Source: Bolinopsis microptera (Eukaryota > Ctenophora > Tentaculata > Lobata > Bolinopsidae). From it: 64,000 nucleotides of DNA. The stretch is from positions 15,581,837 to 15,645,836 of the forward strand of contig NC_087073.1 of assembly GCF_026151205.1 (NCBI RefSeq). The letters are read 5' to 3'. The notes beneath the pieces are model-generated. The model saw only the letters and a program-made list of their open reading frames with translations, searched no databases and had not been told where the DNA came from. The translations under genes and the position numbers were made by a program. Below are positions 1 through 10,502 of this stretch, in pieces (position 1 is the first letter of the stretch; each line of letters begins with the position of its first letter).

Positions 1-104
1 AATCTTTGGACGGAATTTCTCTTCAGTTATCAATCAGTTAATTATGAATGACATGAGATCCAATACTGAAAGTTAGATAAGGGCCGGAGAAAGCACCACA
101 AAAG

Positions 105-925
105 CAGGCACGTAGCCAGGGGGGGGTGGGGGGAAATTGAACCCCAGAAAAAAAAATAGAACCCCAGAAGAAAAAAAAGCCCCCTAGTCCCCATGGTCGC
201 CTGGTAACTGGGCTGTGTTTATGACTGCAGTCTGTACTGTTAAAACGGCAGGCAATTGCAGACTTCACCATTTCGTAAATTATTCCCAAATCCCATTATA
301 TTTATACATGTACTTATTCCATTCAATGTGGCAAGTACTGAGTTCGGTAGGGACTGGTAAGACATTTTGGCATTTTCTTAGTGCTTAATTTCCAGCGAAA
401 AATTAAAGAGCAGTAGTACCACAGGGCCTAGACCGTAAGAAATGTCAAAATCTTAAGACGATGAGGCCTGAGCAAGTCGTAAAACTAAATTCTGATTGGA
501 GAATGCAGATTGCTGTTGTTCAGTTACCAAATTTACGTAAGTACTTGATTCTTTTCAGTATCAGTTTATTGCTGTCCTACAAATTTCTTTAATGCCAAAT
601 GTCGTCTAATACACCTTTTTTCTCAAACATTTTCCGGGGGCTGCCCCCCGGGCCCCCTAACCCCCCCCCCCCCCCCCCCCCCGCACAGGGGCTCCGCCCC
701 TTGACCCCGCTGAGAGCTGCGCCCCCAGACCCCTGTTGTAGGTTTACAACCTACCAGGACGCGCGCCGAGCTGGACTCGTCGACGGAACAAATATTTTAC
801 GAGTATCACCCGTTAAGACCCCTGCCGCAGCTTGCTCGCTTCGCTCGCTGCGCAGCTGAGTTGATCGCGTCGGCTCGCTTCGCTCGCCGAGGCCCCCCCA
901 AAGAAAAATCCTGGCTACGTGCCTG
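105..925. mobile_element. GC-rich non-autonomous TIR element (hAT-like?)
   Basis: The two ends are a perfect 17-bp inverted repeat: GCAGGCACGTAGCCAGG at 104-120 and its reverse complement at 910-926. The flanks CACAAAAG (97-104) and CACTAAAA (926-933) could be a decayed 8-bp target duplication, which would suit hAT. The inside is unlike the AT-rich surroundings: a long C run at 661-682, GC-rich direct and inverted repeats, and no credible transposase. The small ORFs inside are low-complexity readings. A related fragment lies at 8508-8584. Confidence 0.7.
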
Positions 926-2222
926 CACTAAAAGGAAAATCATATTGTATTTGTCTAATTATAATCCTACTTTCAGGGATTGGGATGAAATTTCCTGAAC
1001 CGAAATTTCATAGTTTTGACTGAATTTTGTCCAGTAACCAACTAGTCAATTAGCTATGATATACTTATAGTTATAGATGACATATGACACATTCGAGGTG
1101 CCGGAAGTCTGATCATTCCAGTCGGAGGAAGCATACAACAGCTAAAACTTTACAAAATGAAAATTCATATTCTTCCATTTCTGTCCCATTTTCAAGTAAT
1201 GGAATTTTTGCCGAGTGACCAATTAGTCAGTTAAATATAAATGGTTATGATACGATTGAGTTTTTTGAAGTCTTATTCCACTTCCACTCGGAGGAAACTA
1301 AGTACAACACTACAAATCTATTACTGTATTAGTATTACATTTATTGAGCCATGTAACGTAATTCAAATTGTAACTTTTCGTCCTTATTACCTGGGGACCT
1401 CAGGCTATCATGTTCATAAACATAAAGATTAGGCGGAATGACAGGCTGAGCGCGGCCCAGTAAGTCTCGTCCATGACAAAGGCGTGGGCCGAAACGTCGA
1501 TAACTATTTGTTTGAAAAACTGAGTGGAGACTCTCACTTTATTCCAAAACATCAATTATATGATCGACCCACTCAAAAGAGCGAAAACAAATTGTTATAA
1601 ATGGTATTTGTTAAAATGAGTATTATGTAATCCGCTATCGTGTCCACTGCCGTAGTGTTTACTGCTGCGGTAGTCGTGCCCGGTGAATAATGAATAATTT
1701 GCGGACTCTATAAATTTTTGTAAATCGTGGTCATTGAATTTGAGGGCTAACATTTTTAATACATCCGAGCTAATCATGGTGAAATAAAACTAATCGATAG
1801 TCACAAATTTTTTTAAAGACCTATTTCATCAGTTAAAGTTTCGCTAAAAAAAGATTTACACTATTTTAAAAGAAATTTACACCATTTTAAAAGAAAAATT
1901 CTTACATTTGATAGTAAAAAGGAGGTCAATCAATAAAAATCAAACACCATGCTTGAAGTAGGTACCCTGTACTGAGGGCTCATCTTGTTTGTTTAAAAGC
2001 ATGAATCAGGGATTTAAAATTACCAAGGGAAATACAACACAATTTACAAATGTCATTAAGACAAGGTGAGTGATCACAAAAAACCCGTAAAATGTCCTCT
2101 TTGGACTTTATATTGTCATTCACTATAATAATCATCTGATTCAGATTACATTTAACCTGTCAACAGAGGACTTCCCAACTTGAGGCAGCCTAAGTTAGAG
2201 TGGAATCTTTACTAACCCAATT
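926..2222. other. Intergenic, with retroelement scraps
   Basis: No gene is supported here. Two diverged copies of a roughly 180-bp sequence (about 965-1140 and 1150-1310) share the context 'CGGAGGAA'. A piece at 1384-1409 is an inverted copy of a short dispersed repeat also seen near 35.07 and 39.5 kb. A Penelope-type terminal motif lies at about 1468-1502. The remainder to 2222 is the AT-rich downstream flank of the minus-strand repeat gene. Confidence 0.5.
1468..1502 (+). ncRNA. Degenerate hammerhead-like / Penelope-type terminal motif
   Basis: The stretch reads CCATGACAAAGGC, GTG, then GGCCGAAACGTC. It resembles the minimal hammerhead ribozyme core known in Penelope-like element termini: a CUGANGA-like box, a short GGC/GCC stem II, then GAAAC. 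The first box is imperfect (TGACAA in place of TGANGA), so self-cleavage is doubtful. It is more likely a relic of a Penelope-like element end than a working ribozyme. The coding-intact Penelope copy in this window starts 1.5 kb downstream and has lost its own 5' part. Confidence 0.35.
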
Positions 2223-5200
2223 TTAAGAAGAATGAACAGCCTTAGAATCAGCCCCCGTTTTAGCAACATCTCCATTTGTTGAAGAATCTTTAGAAGCATC
2301 TGCAGTTTGAGAAGCATCTGCAGTTTTAGAAGCATCTGCAGTTTTAGAAGCATCTGCAGTTTTAGAAGCATCTGCAGGTTTAGAAGAATTTGCAGTTTTA
2401 GAGGCATCTGCAGTTTTAGAAGCATCTGCAGTTTTAGAAGCATCTGCAGTTTTAGAAGCATCTGCAGTTTTAGAAGCATCTGCAGTTTTAGAAGCATCTG
2501 CAGTTTTATTGGGAGTATCATTAGATTTAACCTCTTTATCTGCAGACGAACCTTTTGAGACATCAAAGTTAACGATTTTGTTAGAATCTTTGTCATCTGA
2601 TTCATCTTTGTCTGTTTGCTTTTCAACTGTTTTATCAGCTTCAGTATTCTCGCTCTTATCGGTTGAATTTCCTTCAACAGCCTTTGTTTCAGATGCTTTA
2701 TCGGTCGTATTGTCCAGGACTACAACAGGTTCTTCCTTCAGCAACTCAGTTTCAACCTTCTGAAAATGTGAGAACTTGTCAACTTGTGTTAAATTCAAAT
2801 AATTTGCTAAATTAATACTTCATTTGCACATCGAAAAAGTTTTAAGATTTGGTTGTCGTGAGCTTTATCTTATTACAATCGAATGGTGATTTCTAGAATT
2901 AATGATACATCCAATTCCACCAAAGACAGGTGTATATTAAAAAATAATTATGAACCGAAGAGAAACTAAAGTTCGAAAAGGTCGAAGGTAAGACAAGAGG
3001 CTTCATTACACCTGAAGAAGCAAAGTCTGTGATGGGTATTTCAGACAACACAAATAAGGCAGGCACAGGCCCGACCAACAGGCCAAGTACAGCTCCTCAC
3101 CATAAACCGGGAAAGAGCTACTTTTACCCCTCCTTGAAAGTGCACAAACTGAGGAAAGACCAACTTATCCCAGGAGTTGAACCGCCAGTGAGACTTATTA
3201 CAGCACTTCAAGAAGGTATCAGTAAAAAGAGTGATGTGTTTGTAGCCACGAAATACTTAAGACCCCTGGAAAAAGACTTCTGCCAAGACCTCCTTACAGA
3301 CACAACAGATGCATTAATTTGGCTCGACGAAATCAACTCTAATAAGCCCCAAGTTGAAAAGAAAACATATAAACCGTTTACTTTTGACTTCAAGGGCCTT
3401 TACGACTCACTCAGCCCCTCCCTTGTCATTGAAGCTCTTAAATTTGCCATGGACCAATTAAGACCCGACTGGTCTATGAACTTCAAAGCTTGGCTAATTG
3501 ACTTGGTGAACCACAGCCTAAAATCATCTATAGGTTTTTTCGAGAATGCTTGGTACAAACAAATACACGGTGTACCTACTGGAGGTTCTCTATGTGTTCA
3601 ACTGGCAAACATCGCTGTGTTTTATGTCCTTAACAAGGAAGTCTACTCAAACCCCACACTAATGGACCAAGTAGCATCTGTTAAGAGATACATTGACGAC
3701 GGAGCAGGTCAGTTTACAGGTACTACCAGACAGTTTTCAGCATGGATAAAGAAGGTCAACGAAAACATCGCTCCCGATGGCCTTGAAATAGATGAATTCC
3801 AAGCAGAAAATACAGCTGAATATGTCAGTTTTCTAGATGTACAGTTTACTTTCGACCATCAAGGAGAGCTTCAAACTGATCTATACGTAAAAGAAACAGA
3901 CTCCAGGTCCTACCTACATTTCAGCAGTAGTCACCCCAATCACATATTCTCAGGAATTGTATACTCCCAGTGTTTACGCCTCAGGAGGATAATCAATTCA
4001 AAGGAGAGATTAGAGACCCAGCTTAACATTCTCAAACGGGCGTTTCATGAATCAGGATACCCTAGTAAAATGGCTGACAACATAGCTAACAAAGTCCTTG
4101 GCATGGAAAGAGTGTTAGTCAGGAAGAGTACGGTCGAGCCTAATGAACAATCCCCGCTATCAGCCATACCAATCAGAGTCATCTCCAGTTATGGAAGTGA
4201 CAATGACTTGGTGAATGTTGTCCAGAAATACGAAGGTCACTTGAGACGAACTCGTAGTTTTAGTGAAAGTGAGAGTCAGCAAGCCACAAACTCCACCACA
4301 GCACCGAAAGAAAAAAATAAACTGTTTCAGTTTGTGAAGAAAACGGGATCTACGCTTAGATCTCGCCTCGTTACATCTAAACAGCTTGCCTTAGGTGCTA
4401 AACATGGTAAAACTGAACCCTGTCACAGAAGAAACTGCAAGTGTTGTAAAATGATCATGAATAAGGACTCCATCACATCAAATGGCAAAAAGATCAAATC
4501 AGCCCCTGGTTGTTGCGAGACCTATAACATCATCTATCTTGTACAGTGTTCGATTTGCAAGAAAAACTATGTGGGTAGGACTATTAATAGCTTGCATAAA
4601 AGGATGGACGGACACAGGTCCAAATTTTATGAAATCGTTGATGGTAGAGCATTTTATATTACTAGTGATGAGTATAGCCTAGGAGTTCACTTGATTGACC
4701 ACGGTTTAGGAGTACATACAGATTTTAATGAAACTTTTAGAACTTTTATTTTAGAGAATTGCAGTCCCAGTACACTTGAAGTAAAAGAAAATAACTACAT
4801 ACATTTGCTTAATTCTCTTAGACCTTTTGGCCTTAATACTGTCAATCCCTTTGGATTACCTATATTCCATAAACCTTAATATGATCTTTTTACCTTTTTC
4901 GGATTCTTAATTTTGTAACGGTTTGAGTTTCACTAACCTTTTAACATTTTTTAGGTTCAATGTCACTGGAGATGACTACAATCGAAATATATTTGGCAAG
5001 AATCTGAATGTTTTCAGTGTTGAAAGTTTAAATTCTTAAATCCTGGAGTAGTCATTCGTGTCCCTGATATTTGGGTTAATTCTAACTCTCCTGAGAAACT
5101 AAAGTTTTATTTTCTTTCGATAAGTTTATTTTAAAAATTGATCAGATCATCAAAGAAACTTAGTTGTACCTTATGATCGGCGGGTTGGGGAGGAGGTTTT

Positions 5201-6651
5201 GTTGGAAACAGTTTGTTGACATCGAATGCTGGATTCTTCTTCAGTTCATCTTCGCTCACGGATACAACTTCACTGTTTTTACCAGCATCTTTCGTTTCCT
5301 CGCCGTCACTTAATTTCTCTGCATCATCACTAGATTTTTCTTCATCAGATTTTTTGTCGCCAGCACCTGATTTTGCAGCATCATCAGTTTTGTCACCACC
5401 ACTAGTTTTTGCTGCATCATCAGTTTTGTCACCACCACTAGGTTTTGCTGCATCATCAGTTTTGTCACCACCACTAGGTTTTGCTGCATCATCAGTTTCG
5501 ACAACGCCACTAGTTTTTGCTGCACCATCAGTTTTTTCACCACCACTAGGTTTTGCTACATCATCAGTTTTTTCACCACCATAAGGTTTTGCTGCATCAT
5601 CAGTTTTTTCACCATCACTAGGTTTTGCTGCACCATCAGTTTTTTCACTATCAGATTTCGCTGCACCATCAGTTTTTACACTATCAGATTTTGCTGCACC
5701 ATCAGTTTTGACACTATCAGATTTTGCTGCATCATCAGTTTTGTCACTGCCACTAGATTTTGCTGCACCATCAGTTTTTACACTATCAGATTTCGCTGCA
5801 CCATCAGTTTTTACACTATCAGATTTTGCTGCACCATCAGTTTTGACACTATCAGATTTTGTAGCATCATCAGTTTTTTCACCGCCACCAGATTCTGCTG
5901 CACCATCAGTTTTGACACTATCAGATTCTGCTGCACCATCAGTTTTGACACTATCAGATTTCGCTGCACCATCAGTTTTGACACTATCAGATTTTGCTGC
6001 ATCATCAGTTTTGTCACCGCCACTAGATTTTGCTGCACCATTAGTTTTGACACTATCAGATTTTGCTACACCATCAATTTTGTCACCATCAGATTTCGCT
6101 GCACCATCAGTTTTGTCATCATCAGATTTTGCTGCACCATCAGTTTTGACCACCGTCATCTCTTGAAGGTTCGTCTTGTTGACCACCACACTGGGATGAG
6201 GTTTATCATCTTTAGGTTCTGTGTCAGTTTCTGGTTTAGCAGAATCTGAGCCCTTTTCATTTTCCTGCGACTTCACTTCCTTTTTTGAATCTGCGCCGTC
6301 TTGAGACTCTGTGTCCGTTTTAAGTTGTTTCTCATCACCAGAACCAGCATTAACCTCTTTGTTGTTATTGTCACCATTTGGTGCGGAAGGTTTTTGGGCC
6401 GTATCTTTCGCGACATCCGCCTTACTCTGGTCGATAACGGCAGCTTTCTGATTTTCGGGGACAGCAGGTTTCACAACTGCAGGCACCGGTTTACCAGCCT
6501 GATTTCCATCGACAGCTTTAACATCTGCCGACTGGGTGCGTGGGACCCTCTTGTGAGGAGCAGCAGCTACTAAACAAAACGTGCACAACAATATAATCCG
6601 TAGTAGCCCCCCGGACAGATCATTTCTTTTGTTCCCCCTTGATAAACGCAT
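2223..6651 (-). CDS. Secreted Lys/Asp/Ala-rich repeat protein, two exons
   Basis: Exon 1 is 6651-5170 and exon 2 is 2759-2223. The donor AAG|GTACAA at 5169 and the acceptor ATTTTCAG|AAG at 2760 are both phase 0, giving about 672 residues. I chose the ATG at 6651; the reading frame upstream is open only from a GTG. Residues about 15-31 form a hydrophobic signal-peptide-like segment ending in AAA. Most of exon 1 is an imperfect 11-12 residue repeat of the type KTDGAAKSDSV or KTDDAAKPSGGD. Exon 2 carries about a dozen 6-residue KTADAS repeats. There is no transmembrane segment, so a secreted or lumenal highly charged protein is inferred; I recognise no family. The 2.4-kb intron contains a Penelope-like element on the opposite strand; without it the intron would be about 0.28 kb. 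Confidence 0.65.
2303..2512 (-). repeat. 18-bp coding minisatellite (KTADAS units)
   Basis: About twelve near-identical 18-bp units encode KTADAS inside exon 2 of the repeat protein. One unit is altered to read KTANSS, followed by KPADAS. The near identity points to recent slippage or gene conversion. Confidence 0.85.
2974..5092 (+). mobile_element. 5'-truncated Penelope-like element with 14-bp TSD
   Basis: The direct repeat GAGAAACTAAAGTT flanks the insert at 2960-2973 and 5093-5106. The inserted DNA begins inside an open frame, so the copy has lost its N-terminal coding part and 5' terminal repeat. It ends about 210 bp after the stop codon. It sits antisense in the single intron of the repeat-protein gene. 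The 3' tail has a small inverted repeat: ATGACTAC at 4972-4979 against GTAGTCAT at 5048-5055. Confidence 0.85.
3032..4879 (+). CDS. Penelope-like reverse transcriptase with GIY-YIG endonuclease (5'-truncated)
   Basis: This is the RT/endonuclease protein of a Penelope-like retroelement, which primes reverse transcription of its RNA at a nicked target. From the first in-frame ATG at 3032 it is about 615 residues with no stop; the frame is open back to 2954 without another ATG, so the true N-terminus is missing. RT motifs in order: the FDFKGLYDSL motif with its metal-binding Asp (about residue 120), HGVPTGGSL (about 185), the catalytic YIDD (about 220) and FLDVQF (about 275). A Cys cluster (CHRRNCKCC, about 464-472) precedes a GIY-YIG nuclease (NIIYLVQC then YVGRT, about 499-517). 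The intact catalytic residues suggest a young insertion. Confidence 0.9.
   Translation: MGISDNTNKAGTGPTNRPSTAPHHKPGKSYFYPSLKVHKLRKDQLIPGVEPPVRLITALQEGISKKSDVFVATKYLRPLEKDFCQDLLTDTTDALIWLDEINSNKPQVEKKTYKPFTFDFKGLYDSLSPSLVIEALKFAMDQLRPDWSMNFKAWLIDLVNHSLKSSIGFFENAWYKQIHGVPTGGSLCVQLANIAVFYVLNKEVYSNPTLMDQVASVKRYIDDGAGQFTGTTRQFSAWIKKVNENIAPDGLEIDEFQAENTAEYVSFLDVQFTFDHQGELQTDLYVKETDSRSYLHFSSSHPNHIFSGIVYSQCLRLRRIINSKERLETQLNILKRAFHESGYPSKMADNIANKVLGMERVLVRKSTVEPNEQSPLSAIPIRVISSYGSDNDLVNVVQKYEGHLRRTRSFSESESQQATNSTTAPKEKNKLFQFVKKTGSTLRSRLVTSKQLALGAKHGKTEPCHRRNCKCCKMIMNKDSITSNGKKIKSAPGCCETYNIIYLVQCSICKKNYVGRTINSLHKRMDGHRSKFYEIVDGRAFYITSDEYSLGVHLIDHGLGVHTDFNETFRTFILENCSPSTLEVKENNYIHLLNSLRPFGLNTVNPFGLPIFHKP
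5350..6150 (-). repeat. 33/36-bp coding minisatellite (KTDGAAKSDSV / KTDDAAKPSGGD)
   Basis: The tract is built of 33- and 36-bp units. Toward the 3' end of exon 1 the PSGGD form dominates, and toward the 5' end the SDSV form, so there are two homogenised blocks. All units keep the frame, which suggests length is free to vary while coding is kept. Confidence 0.85.
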
Positions 6652-6659
6652 TAACTTCT

Positions 6660-7179
6660 TCTTACCATCCCGCCTCAAAACCGCGGTAGCGGACTTGGGC
6701 ACTGAGCACCACAAACTGACAAAGTTTCCACCGACACTGAGCTGAACTCTCCGAACTACAAATATCACGCACTAGAGAGCACTACACTTATACTTATCAG
6801 AGAAAAGAAGGTGCTATATGGGCCGCGGGCGAAGAGGAGTGCAAATATATTACAGAAGGTTATAACGTAACAGTATTAAGATTATGTGTACAACAGGTGT
6901 GTGCAGCTATGATTGAGAGTTGTTTAACAACAATGAGAGAGAGGGAGGGTGAGCCTCTAAATATGGAATAATTGTCAACATCGTCTCGCTGCCGCGAGAA
7001 CAATTGCAAAGATTTAGATCAGTAGTCTACCAAATTTGTAGCACAATTATTATAAAACTCATGGGGCCGGTGTTGAAACAAAAGATTTATTCAAAGTTCG
7101 CACAGTAAATGCTTTAGTTTTACGGATGATACAGGTAACCGTAAATATTTGTTACAAATATTTGCCCCGGTACAGTAGG
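6660..7179. other. 5' flank of the repeat-protein gene
   Basis: This holds the 5' flank of the minus-strand repeat-protein gene. A TATA-like CATATAG (minus strand, about 6813) lies within a small GC-rich patch about 160 bp upstream of the chosen ATG. I see no other coding sequence. Confidence 0.35.
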
Positions 7180-7468
7180 CAGTGGCGTAACGTTGCCTGT
7201 TGGCGCCCCCCTGCCGAAAAAAGCGCCCCCCTGTTGGCGTAACCTCCCCTTTTGGTGCCCCTCCCTAAAATTGAACAAATTAGGTGATTTTAGAGAATAC
7301 GCCGGTAAAATCTCTAAAAAAGTGTGTATCTAGAGCAAAACGCGCAGTTTTGCTAGTACTTTAGTTAAGTTTTCGAAATTTTCCCACATTCAAACGACGA
7401 TTTGGCGCCCCCCTAAGACGGCGCCCCCCTGCACAGCGGGGTCAGCAGGGCCTATCGTTACACCACTG
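7180..7468. mobile_element. hAT-like MITE with perfect 8-bp TSD
   Basis: The ends CAGTGGCGTAACG (7180-7192) and CGTTACACCACTG (7456-7468) are inverted repeats matching 12 of 13 positions. The octamer ACAGTAGG flanks both sides (7172-7179 and 7469-7476). An 8-bp duplication with termini starting CAGTGG is the hAT signature. The 289-bp body is non-coding, with GGCGCCCCCCTG motifs in both arms. Confidence 0.85.
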
Positions 7469-7476
7469 ACAGTAGG

Positions 7477-9137
7477 TACAAGATACCGCTTTGCGCGCGG
7501 GTCATAGGTTGTATATAAGTACTAACTCGAATGGGGAAAGTGGGGGCGGTATATAATACAAGCGTTATATTTAAAATATATAGGTAGGGCAAGTCGGCAC
7601 TGTAATGTAAAGCATGATTGGGAGATTGCGCGGCGTGCCAATGACACGTACGTATGATGTCCGAAGATTTCGCATATTTTTTATCGTCATCACTGATTGT
7701 AAATGTAAATTCAGGAATTGAAGAATGAAAACACCGTACACACTGAACGAATAAGCTGAGAATGCTAACTCTTTATTATTAACATGGAACCACCTGCAGT
7801 GATCATGGACGATTAGGAGTCCCATGGTGGGTTGGGGGGGGGCCGAGGGGTGAGTGTTAATGTAGCTTGTTTGATCCGAATCAGCGTCCAAAACACATTG
7901 ATGAAGAATGTTTTCATACCCTTAGGCCATAGCTTATCAGCTAAGGCTTTATACGAAATAAACTTTTGTTCAAATGGGGGTGAGAAATTTACTTTTAGCG
8001 GAGCCATGCAGGCACCTTGCATATTGAGTAGCGAAAAGACCTGCTGCTGGAGTACTTGACTATATTAATAGCTTCTTTGCTTTTAAGTTCTGGTAGTAGG
8101 TTATCCACTCGATCCGAGGCGCCTATGAGAATGACCTATCCATTTGTTTGTTCTTGTCTTGAGCGGTGAGCAAAATATAGATGACTTGATTTCCTTATCA
8201 CTTATGGCATAATTTTACATGAAAATATGGTAGATAATAATCTTAATATAGTTCAAGTTATCTATAGAATTCAACTACCTTTTGATCAAACTTGCCGTAT
8301 GCTTGGATTTGATTTCCTAGCTTTTAATGAGTACCTACTAGCTAGTCTATTGCTCGCTTAGTTCTAGCTCTCTCACTGTTTCAGGAAGCAACCCGTATCA
8401 CGTGCAAAAATGTTTAGTATGTATCCGACCACATGTGTTGTTTGCGGCGCCCTTAAGGAAGATGTGGAGATTCTTTGATTAGGGGCTCTCCATACATTTA
8501 CAATGGGTGTAGGTTTATAACCTACCAGGACGCGCGCCCGAGTTTTGGACATGAACATATATTTAACTAGTTATCACCCGTTAACCAATGGGCGGCAAAA
8601 TAGACTGTGATCAAATTGTATCAATCGCATACTACTCAAGAAATTACCTTCAGCTGTCAGTATGAGCGTATCCCTGATCCCATTCTTATTGTCGTTGCCA
8701 CAGAATCCCAAGGGCTAGAAACATCGAACATAGAATGCGTTACCAAAAACTATTCGTGTGTTCGGAACAATTTGTTGTAGGGCCGTTTAGAAACGCTGAC
8801 TTTGTCGCGGAAGGATAAACGTTTTTAGAGTTAGAGTTGTCCGTTTTACTTACGGACAATAGTAAAAAACTTTAAACGAGGCAAATTATACTAGTTGCCT
8901 CATCAAACATTAGACAAATATGTCATTATCTTGATGACTAAGTCATTAGTCACACTATGTAGGATACCAGAACAAACTTTTATCTTTCTATGTAAGATAA
9001 GCAGACGAACAAGACACGTCCAGCTTATATAAATAGTTGTCACTTTCTTTCACTTTGCAAACGTGGCAAATTAAGATTCAATTTCATCAATAACGCACAA
9101 TGATTCCTTAATTACTGTTAAACTTTCAATCTAATAA
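7477..9137. other. Intergenic; one GC-rich repeat fragment
   Basis: No supported gene. The positions 8508-8584 repeat sequence from inside the first GC-rich element: a GTAGGTTTA-AACCTAC palindrome, then CCAGGACGCGCGCC, and ending ATCACCCGTTAA. There is a short G-rich tract near 7830-7850. The small ORFs around 7.6-8.1 kb have no splice context or composition that supports coding. Confidence 0.4.
8508..8584. repeat. Fragment related to the 105-925 element
   Basis: The segment aligns to 736-815: both carry the near-palindrome GTAGGTTTANAACCTAC, then CAGGACGCGCGCC, a short variable spacer, and ATCACCCGTTAA. It has no terminal repeats of its own, so it is a partial copy or a shared sub-module. 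Confidence 0.65.
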
Positions 9138-9266
9138 TTACACTTCAAGCTGTAAAGTATCCATAACCGTTTCCATCCGTTCGGCTTCGTTCCACCCATT
9201 TATACATTCATTTATAATGTTAATTTCTACGACGAATAAATCATTATCATGCAAGCAAATGTAAAT
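9138..9266 (-). CDS. Probable terminal coding exon, unknown protein
   Basis: An acceptor (TTTCAAAAACAG, ending 9267) opens a 43-codon frame ending in TAA at 9138-9140. The residues are acidic and amphipathic (motifs INECINGWNEAER and METVMDTLQLEV), which reads like the C-terminus of a real protein. It is phase 0 at its start. It may be the last exon of the minus-strand gene with exons at 12.3 and 10.5 kb, but the phase of the last exon found there (2) does not match, so at least one exon is unseen. No family recognised. Confidence 0.35.
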   Translation of the reverse strand: MYICLHDNDLFVVEINIINECINGWNEAERMETVMDTLQLEV

Positions 9267-10291
9267 CTGTTTTTGAAACATAAATACAACTACTATAGTA
9301 GTATGCCATATCAGCCCTAATAAAGTCAAAGAGTGTGTGTCCGCTGAAGTCGGAAAATGTAGATTATTATTTGTGAACATGAATAAGTTTACCCTTGTTT
9401 AAGATGTTGGACTCCAACAAACGTACGTTTGTTTTTGATCTTGTAAGCTGCCAATTGCCAGTTTCATGTAAACAAAACTCTTGCCTGACTACCAGGCACT
9501 ATGTCTTATGAAATGCTGGGCATACTTTTGGAACTTGCAATGCACGTACAGCAGGTAGTGTAACATTGTTTTCAGCATATTTCCCTTGACTATCAAATAT
9601 TATCATTGAGCGATCCATTAATGAAGATCAGCCCCAGTTTGAGGTTTGTTTTTTTTTCGGGCATGTTTCCTTGTTTATCAATATCATGTGATTTGTCCCA
9701 TCAGTAATAAGAGCAACCTTTGTGATTATAAAAGCCTCGTTTAATCCACTAAACATATATTTTGTATTTTTGATGTAGTTAAGGGGTCGAGGTCATTGGT
9801 GTTCAATAAGTCCTTGTGACAATAAATTAGCGATCCTTTTCTTTCGAAATGATAATGATATTTAATTCACACCATGAAAAAATTTACAATGATTCATTGC
9901 TCTATTACGAAGGAAACAATCCAAGAATCAAGCTCAAGTTTCAGTAACACTTGAAAATTGAAATATATATAGAAGAAAAATCAAAATCACTATTTTTAAC
10001 TAAGAACGGTGTGACTCATTTACTGACATTCACTAAAATTCACGGGGTCTCAAGACCTCTTATCATATTTTAAAATTGTCCTGCTTAGCAGTGTTTCAGA
10101 TCTCTCACTAACATCCCGTGTTCAAGAAGAGATTCTGAATCCTCTGATCAAGCACTATCCGCCGTTTTCTTCCCTCCATCTTGGAATGAACCTATTTAAA
10201 TCAAGCAGCTTCACAGAGCTAGAGCTTTTCTGTTTCGTAAAAATTTTATATATGCAGCGGAATAGCTTCTTGTGAATGGGAAGGTTGTTAC

Positions 10292-10502
10292 CAGTACTGC
10301 GGTGATAGCCCCGCTTTAACTTTGCCGTCTCCACACACCTTGCACTGGACACCAGAGTTGTTTTTAGTTTCCGTAAAGCTATCCTCGCTATCGCTAATAA
10401 GTATCGTGCAGGTTTGGCACAGATTTCGATGATAAAGGATCGCAGTTTCAATACTTTTAGACGATTTAGTTTGTCCGCAGTGTCGGTAACGCTCGAGAGG
10501 GC
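10292..10502 (-). CDS. Probable Cys-rich exon (CKVCGDGKVKAG motif)
   Basis: An open frame follows an acceptor-like AAAAAGCAG (ending 10503) and runs to a donor CTG|GTAAC at 10291. It reads a Cys-containing stretch with HCGQT, NLCQTC and finally CKVCGDGKVKAG, ending in phase 2 just where a Cys codon could be completed (TG|). The entry phase (1) fits the exit phase of the exon at 12134-12319. The CGDG motif resembles Cys-rich extracellular repeats, while C-x2-C-G-D also recalls the first finger of nuclear receptors, but the receptor HYGV residues are absent. A different frame gives a 152-residue ORF (10155-10613), which I consider less likely. Confidence 0.35.

Noticed and set aside
5213-6166. 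Long plus-strand ORFs (for example 5213-5584 and 5708-6166)
   Set aside because: They are antisense readings of the 33/36-bp coding repeats of the minus-strand gene; a period divisible by three leaves other frames open as well.
10327-10344. Nuclear-receptor first zinc finger (CKVCGD)
   Set aside because: The spacing to the next possible Cys fits, but the HYGV-type residues that define the family are missing and no following finger exon was found.
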